Assembly: GCF_000687715.1 (NCBI RefSeq)
Contig: NZ_JHXD01000021.1
Coordinates: 1 to 54,911 of the forward strand
From: Xylanibacter ruminicola Ga6B6
GTDB lineage: Bacteria > Bacteroidota > Bacteroidia > Bacteroidales > Bacteroidaceae
Direction of reading: 5' to 3'
DNA: 54,911 nucleotides
In this document: piece by piece, positions 50,714 through 54,911 of the stretch
Layout: each line of letters begins with the position of its first letter
How positions within the stretch are numbered: position 1 is the first letter of the stretch
The notes under the pieces: model-generated
What the model was told of the DNA's origin: nothing
Seen by the model: only the letters and a program-made list of their open reading frames with translations
The model's database searches: none
Made by a program: the position numbers and the translations under genes

Positions 50714-52771
50714 TTATAATTGGATTGCAAATCCAGCCATCCACCATCTGCCTGGTTGTGGTATGTGGCCAAAGTCAACGTACGTTTTGTTCAGCAGATT
50801 GTTAGCCTCTACATACATCGTGTAGTTATCGGCATTCCAACTCAGTCGTGCGTCAACTATGCCGTAAGGCTTGTATTCGGTTATCTCGCCGTCGGCGTTG
50901 GTGTAGGTGCCCGTGCGGTCCTGCATGCGGTAGCTTATATTTGCATGCAAGCGCTTCCAGAGGTTGGCCTGCAACTGTGCCACCAGTTTGTGTCGCAGAT
51001 ACTCCAGCGTGTACTGGCTCTGTATGCCGTCGGTCTCCACCTTATCCTGGTCAATGTAGCTGTAATCTACCTGCAAGCGTTTCAGTATGTGTTGTGCAGG
51101 CATCATCTCCTGTAGGTTCAGGGCCAGTGTGGCCTCTATACCAGTGGCGTTCACCTTGGTAAAGTTTACCGATTCCCATGGTGCATCCACATCATCGCTG
51201 CGCCTGATCCAGTCAATCAGGTTCTTGCAGTGGTTACGATACACGCTCAGCTTGGCGTCAACCAGGTACGAGTTGTATTGCAGTCCGCCCTCTACGGCCG
51301 CCAGTTCCTCAGGTTTCAGGTGCTTATCGGCCTTATGCCCGCCCACCGAGTAGTACAGTTCGGTAACCGATGGCATGCGTAGCGATGTGTTGTACGATGC
51401 ATACACCTTCCAGTTGCTGCCAATACGGTAGCTGGCATCAATGCCTGGATACAGACGCATGTTCATCTCGTTCCACGAGTTTTTTACGGCCACCACGCCT
51501 GCCGAAAGGGTAAAGCGCTCAAGCAGTATGTTATGTTCCAGCACAAAGCTCATGTTGGTGCGGTTCAGACCGTACTCGTAGTTACGGTCGGTACCATGAA
51601 TATGGTGTGTGCGCGATAGTGGCTCGCCCAGATTGCCGCTCACAAGGTCTTCGTTGCGCAGTTCGGCGCCTATGGCTGTGCGCCCTGCAGCCCAGTCAAA
51701 GTGGCTGTTCAGATTCACGCCGTACACATCCGTGCGATGGTAGTTAAAGGGGTAGATATCGGGTGCATCGCGGAACAGCTCAAAGCGGTCTTGCGATCTG
51801 TTCCAGTATATGGTTGGTTTCAAGTGCAGGCGCCCTTGTTTGTTCTCGGCTGTTACGGCAGTGTAGGTTTTCAGTGTGTGCTCAAACTGGTCGTCCCATT
51901 TGGCGCCATAAAAGGTGTTCGAGCCAAAATCCCTTACGCTTATACCTGCATGCCAGTTCACGCGTATGTCGTTGTCGTCGTACTGTCCCTGGTAAAAAGC
52001 CTTTCCGCTTTTGTAGTCGGCATTCAGTTTGCCTGCCTTATTGCGGCTGTAGCCGTCGCTTCGGGTATAGCTGCCTGACAGGCTGTGGCTGGCTTTGCCG
52101 CCAAAAGCCACACGTCCGCCCACATTGGCATAGCCATACGATCCTGCTTCGGCATGCACGGCAGAGGGTAGGGTAGGCTTCGTCACAATGTTGATTGCTC
52201 CTACCAGACTCGACGTTCCATACACACGCCCTGCAGGTCCCTCAAGCACCTCTATGCGCACTATGTCGCTGATGTCTACAGGAAAGTCGAAGGCGTTGTG
52301 CCCTGTTTGCGGGTCGCAGATGTTAATTCCATTCAGCAGGATGGTAATCTGCTCGTAGTTGCCGCCTCGAATCGACACGTCGGTCTGGGCACCGATGGGT
52401 CCTCGTTGCCTAACATCCACGCCTACAGCGTACTTTAAAAGGTCGTTTACACTTTGTACTGGCGCCTGCGCAATAGCCTTGCGGTCCAGTACAGTTACCA
52501 TTCTCGCAGCCTGACTCTTGGTCAGTGGCGCCCTCGATCCGGTTACGCTAACCTCGTCGAGCATCATCTCGCGTGCAGTTGTCGTAGCGGTTGAGTCGCT
52601 CACCACAGGGTGTGTGCTCACGCTCTCGGCCGATGCGTAGGTAAGGGTGCTAACCGATAGCACGCTGCAAACCACCTCGCGGCCCAGACAACTAAAGAGC
52701 GAGTAGCCCTTGTTTCCGAAATGACGGAAAACCAGGCGCTGGCGCTTCATGTTGAATGCTTGTTTGTACAT
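50714..52771 (-). CDS. TonB-dependent outer membrane receptor (BtuB-like)
   Basis: 685 residues. A long signal region (about 45 residues) is followed by a TonB-box-like DEVSVTGSR, a plug domain (VQSVNDLLKYAVGVDVRQRG, VSIRGGNYEQITILLNGINI, GPAGRVYGTSSLVGAINIVT) and a beta-barrel ending in GRWWMAGFAIQL with C-terminal hydrophobic residues. It is nearest to BtuB/CirA-type receptors, but the ligand cannot be read. No SusD is adjacent and no cobalamin riboswitch lies upstream. An alternative start is ATG 52750. A -7-like box (TAATTTTG, minus strand) is at 52804-52811. Confidence 0.88.
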   Translation of the reverse strand: MYKQAFNMKRQRLVFRHFGNKGYSLFSCLGREVVCSVLSVSTLTYASAESVSTHPVVSDSTATTTAREMMLDEVSVTGSRAPLTKSQAARMVTVLDRKAIAQAPVQSVNDLLKYAVGVDVRQRGPIGAQTDVSIRGGNYEQITILLNGINICDPQTGHNAFDFPVDISDIVRIEVLEGPAGRVYGTSSLVGAINIVTKPTLPSAVHAEAGSYGYANVGGRVAFGGKASHSLSGSYTRSDGYSRNKAGKLNADYKSGKAFYQGQYDDNDIRVNWHAGISVRDFGSNTFYGAKWDDQFEHTLKTYTAVTAENKQGRLHLKPTIYWNRSQDRFELFRDAPDIYPFNYHRTDVYGVNLNSHFDWAAGRTAIGAELRNEDLVSGNLGEPLSRTHHIHGTDRNYEYGLNRTNMSFVLEHNILLERFTLSAGVVAVKNSWNEMNMRLYPGIDASYRIGSNWKVYASYNTSLRMPSVTELYYSVGGHKADKHLKPEELAAVEGGLQYNSYLVDAKLSVYRNHCKNLIDWIRRSDDVDAPWESVNFTKVNATGIEATLALNLQEMMPAQHILKRLQVDYSYIDQDKVETDGIQSQYTLEYLRHKLVAQLQANLWKRLHANISYRMQDRTGTYTNADGEITEYKPYGIVDARLSWNADNYTMYVEANNLLNKTYVDFGHIPQPGRWWMAGFAIQL

Positions 52772-52874
52772 AAATAATTTTTGTTACCTAAAAAAATCGG
52801 GTGCAAAATTAATGTATTTTTCTGTAACAAAACACTTAAAAGCTGTAAAACTTTGCAAAAATTTTAAGTTTTCT

Positions 52875-52905
52875 TTGCTTGTTTCAATTTATTTGTGCAC
52901 CTTTG
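52875..52905 (+). promoter_or_regulatory. Promoter of ino1
   Basis: TTG (52875-52877), 20-bp spacer, CACCTTTG (52898-52905), a -7 box with C for the first T. Confidence 0.5.
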
Positions 52906-52951
52906 CAGCGCACTAAACATAGATATGTTTATCAACCAAATAAAGTAAAAA

Positions 52952-54280
52952 ATGACACAAACTAAAGTAACCCCCGCCCAAGGTAAGTTGGGCATCCTGG
53001 TAGTTGGCTGTGGCGCCGTATCTACCACTTTTATTACGGGTGTGCTCATGGCTCGCAAGGGCTTAACCAAACCCGTAGGTTCAATGACTCAGTACGATAA
53101 GATACGCGTAGGTCGTGGTGCCGATGCCCGTTATCTGCACTATGCCGACATCGTGCCCCTGGCTAAGCTCGATGATATCGTGTTTGGCTGTTGGGATGTG
53201 TATCCGCAGAACGCCTATCAGGCAGCCATGTATGCCGAAGTGCTCAAGGAAAAAGATATCGAGCCCGTACGCGATGAGCTCGAGAAGATAGTGCCCATGC
53301 CCGCCGCCTTCGATAAGAACTACGCCAAGCGCCTGGATGGCGATAATGTAAAGGCTGGGCTCACCCGTTGGCAGATGGTCGAGGCGCTGCGCCAGGATAT
53401 CCGCCAATTCAAGGCTGCTAACGATTGCGCCCGCGTGGTAGTGCTCTGGGCAGCCTCTACCGAAATCTACGTGCCCGTGTGCGAGAAGGTTCACTATCAG
53501 CTCAGCGACCTCGAAGCCGCCATGAAGGCCGACGATCGCGAGCATATCGCCCCATCCATGTGCTATGCCTATGCCGCCCTGAGCGAGGGTGCTCCTTTCA
53601 TCATGGGTGCCCCTAACACCACGGTGGATATCCCTGCCATGTGGCAGCTGGCCGAGCAGACAAAAATGCCTATCGCTGGTAAGGATTTCAAGACCGGTCA
53701 AACGCTTGTTAAGTCGGGTTTTGCCCCCATCATCGGCACCCGCTGCCTGGGTCTTAGCGGCTGGTTCTCAACCAATATCCTGGGTAACCGCGATGGCTTG
53801 GTACTCGACGAGCCTGCCAACTTCCGCACCAAGGAGGTATCAAAACTCTCAACCCTCGAAACCATTCTCAAACCCGATGTGCAGCCCGACCTCTATGGTC
53901 ATGGTAACGACGAGGATACCCAGTATTACCATAAGGTTCGCATTAACTATTATCCCCCACGCAACGACAACAAAGAGGGTTGGGACAACATCGATATCTT
54001 TGGTTGGATGGGCTATCCCATGCAGATTAAGATCAACTTCCTGTGCCGCGACTCAATCTTGGCAGCACCCCTCTGTCTCGACCTCTGTCTGCTCAGCGAC
54101 CTGGCTGCTCGTGCTGGTCGTTATGGCATCCAACGTTTCCTTTCGTTCTTCCTCAAGTCGCCCATGCACGACTACACCCAAGGCGAGGAGGCCGTTAACC
54201 ATCTGTATCAGCAGTACACCATGCTCAAAAACGCCATCCGCGAGATGGGCGGCTACGAGCCCGACGAAGAGATTGACTAA
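52952..54280 (+). CDS. ino1: myo-Inositol-1-phosphate synthase
   Basis: 442 residues. NAD-binding GILVVGCGAVSTTFITGV, then DIVFGCWDVYPQNAYQAAMY, SEGAPFIMGAPNTTVDIPA and AGKDFKTGQTLVKSGFAPII, all typical of the MIPS family. It turns glucose-6-phosphate into inositol-1-phosphate. In Bacteroides this enzyme feeds inositol lipid and sphingolipid synthesis; here the lipid-synthesis genes are not in the window. It is convergent to the smalltalk/HU pair and separated by a terminator. Confidence 0.95.
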   Translation: MTQTKVTPAQGKLGILVVGCGAVSTTFITGVLMARKGLTKPVGSMTQYDKIRVGRGADARYLHYADIVPLAKLDDIVFGCWDVYPQNAYQAAMYAEVLKEKDIEPVRDELEKIVPMPAAFDKNYAKRLDGDNVKAGLTRWQMVEALRQDIRQFKAANDCARVVVLWAASTEIYVPVCEKVHYQLSDLEAAMKADDREHIAPSMCYAYAALSEGAPFIMGAPNTTVDIPAMWQLAEQTKMPIAGKDFKTGQTLVKSGFAPIIGTRCLGLSGWFSTNILGNRDGLVLDEPANFRTKEVSKLSTLETILKPDVQPDLYGHGNDEDTQYYHKVRINYYPPRNDNKEGWDNIDIFGWMGYPMQIKINFLCRDSILAAPLCLDLCLLSDLAARAGRYGIQRFLSFFLKSPMHDYTQGEEAVNHLYQQYTMLKNAIREMGGYEPDEEID

Positions 54281-54290
54281 ATAAATAAAA

Positions 54291-54328
54291 GAACAGAGGA
54301 TGCTCGTTTGAACATCCTCTGTTTCTTT
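54291..54328. terminator. Bidirectional terminator
   Basis: AACAGAGGATG / CATCCTCTGTT with a 10-nt loop; T-rich on the plus side and A-rich before it (T-rich for the minus strand). Ends ino1 and the smalltalk gene. Confidence 0.8.
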
Positions 54329-54329
54329 G

Positions 54330-54431
54330 TTAATACCCCATACACGAGGTGGCTCCCAGTGCCGTCACAATCGCTGTGGCGATGCTCGCAATCATCTGGA
54401 TGATGAACTTAAATGTTTCCTTCTTACTCAT
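54330..54431 (-). CDS. Smalltalk protein
   Basis: 33 residues, beginning MSKKETFKFIIQMIASIATA and continuing to a TALGATSC stretch and MGY. This matches the short smalltalk family found next to HU-related genes in Bacteroidales: a charged start, one hydrophobic helix and a conserved Cys. Function is unknown. It is preceded by a very strong Shine-Dalgarno site and lies just downstream of an HU-like gene. An amidase gene often follows in other genomes; here ino1 is convergent instead. Confidence 0.85.
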   Translation of the reverse strand: MSKKETFKFIIQMIASIATAIVTALGATSCMGY

Positions 54432-54434
54432 AAT

Positions 54435-54444
54435 TCACCTCCTT
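54435..54444 (-). promoter_or_regulatory. Consensus Shine-Dalgarno sequence of the smalltalk gene
   Basis: On the minus strand AAGGAGGTGA ends 3 nt before the ATG at 54431. It matches the 16S rRNA tail complement in full, which is unusual for this phylum. Confidence 0.75.
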
Positions 54445-54447
54445 CCG

Positions 54448-54911
54448 CTAGTTCATGTCCGAGCCGCCACTACCTGGGTTGCTGGGCTGATTGCCGCCTC
54501 CGGTGTTACCACCTGTGTTGCCACCAGTCGAAGGATTGCTTGGCTGGGTGTTCTCATTGTCCTCCACATCGCCTGCATCGGTACTGGTCACGCGCTTCAC
54601 CTCCTTACCGTCGCGGTCGTAGCAGGTAATCTGCACCGCTGTCTTGGCCAGCTCTTCCTTCAGCTCTACGTCAGGAGTGAAGATGATGCGACGACTCGAA
54701 ATCAGACCGGCCTTCACCTCGTCAACCTGGGCTACGCTCTTGGCGCGCAATCCGAATCGCATAGTACCCAGACCGGGCAGTGCTACGCTATGACCCTCGG
54801 TGGCCCACGCCTTAATCACTTCGCCGGCTGCATCCCAGCATGCCTGCATCACTCCCTTGCTCACTCCGCTGCGCAGAGCAGCCTCCTTAATCACCTTGTC
54901 CTGTGTCAGGG
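54448..54911 (-). CDS. HU-related DNA-binding protein, start beyond the window
   Basis: The frame is open to the window end, so the N-terminus is cut. Visible are LTQDKVIKEAALRSGVSKGV, WATEGHSVALPGLGTMRFGL and ISSRRIIFTPDVELKEELAK, the HU-like fold of the Bacteroidetes HU-related family. The C-terminus is a low-complexity tail of Gly, Asn, Ser and Pro (about 40 residues). The smalltalk gene follows 16 bp later, the usual arrangement. Confidence 0.8.
   Translation of the reverse strand, partial: LTQDKVIKEAALRSGVSKGVMQACWDAAGEVIKAWATEGHSVALPGLGTMRFGLRAKSVAQVDEVKAGLISSRRIIFTPDVELKEELAKTAVQITCYDRDGKEVKRVTSTDAGDVEDNENTQPSNPSTGGNTGGNTGGGNQPSNPGSGGSDMN

Noticed and set aside
52772..52797. Cobalamin riboswitch before the BtuB-like receptor
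   Set aside because: The leader is under 40 nt by the promoter seen, and no B12-box-like sequence is present.

Overview
The window comes from a Bacteroidales chromosome, most like Prevotella or a close relative. Most genes have a promoter of the Bacteroidetes type: a TAnnTTTG -7 box with TTG about 20 bp upstream. Shine-Dalgarno sequences are almost absent. The gene content also fits the group: HU-CCDC81/SPOR protein, DUF4494, DUF4840-like lipoprotein, smalltalk peptide, TonB-dependent receptor, myo-inositol-phosphate synthase, EFR1 ferredoxin. I saw no rRNA, tRNA, CRISPR array or intact insertion sequence.

1-6480 is accessory in character. A cupin gene and an HxlR regulator diverge around two operator-like inverted repeats. 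A run of small or broken genes follows: a GNAT acetyltransferase, a 29-codon SMR efflux remnant, a thioredoxin-like protein, an XRE regulator remnant and a truncated nucleotidyltransferase. These surround a VirE/DUF3874-type primase-helicase gene that diverges from an HU-like gene. The 645 bp between those two holds a 25-bp inverted repeat, two identical 20-bp palindromes and many ACTACATAA-like repeats.

6480-19260: two adjacent PAS histidine kinases, the first lacking its phospho-accepting His. Then a leftward operon (HU-CCDC81/SPOR, FHA, alpha/beta hydrolase), ugd with a lipoprotein, nudC with a 5'-nucleotidase, a short J-domain protein behind a sigma-54-like promoter, and kdsB.

19260-34900: MORN protein, YhcH family, glgB and a membrane protein; tandem acyl-CoA synthetases; an FtsX-type permease with an aminotransferase; an operon of membrane pseudokinase, DUF4494 and YggS; then EFR1, a DUF4840-like lipoprotein and a Nudix hydrolase.

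34900-44760: a signalling cluster (TPR/PP2C phosphatase, a Cache/HAMP protein whose HisKA His is Asp and which has no ATPase domain, and an intact Cache histidine kinase), then a hexuronate-type cluster (orphan galactitol-type PTS IIC, KduI with a signal peptide, MFS hexuronate transporter) that ends in a REP-like intergenic repeat.

44757-54911: nitroreductase, a protein like the C-terminus of B12-dependent ribonucleotide reductase, folB, an amidase, an MCE/MlaD protein, dnaA with a 332-bp upstream region, a BtuB-like receptor, ino1, and at the edge a smalltalk peptide and an HU-like gene cut by the window end.

Three themes stand out. Degenerate kinases recur: two histidine-kinase-like proteins and one Ser/Thr kinase fold have lost catalytic residues, and both histidine-kinase cases sit just upstream of an intact kinase. 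Tandem heptamers whose units overlap a start with a stop codon lie directly before several start codons. The VirE/HU intergenic region is highly structured and flanked by gene remnants.
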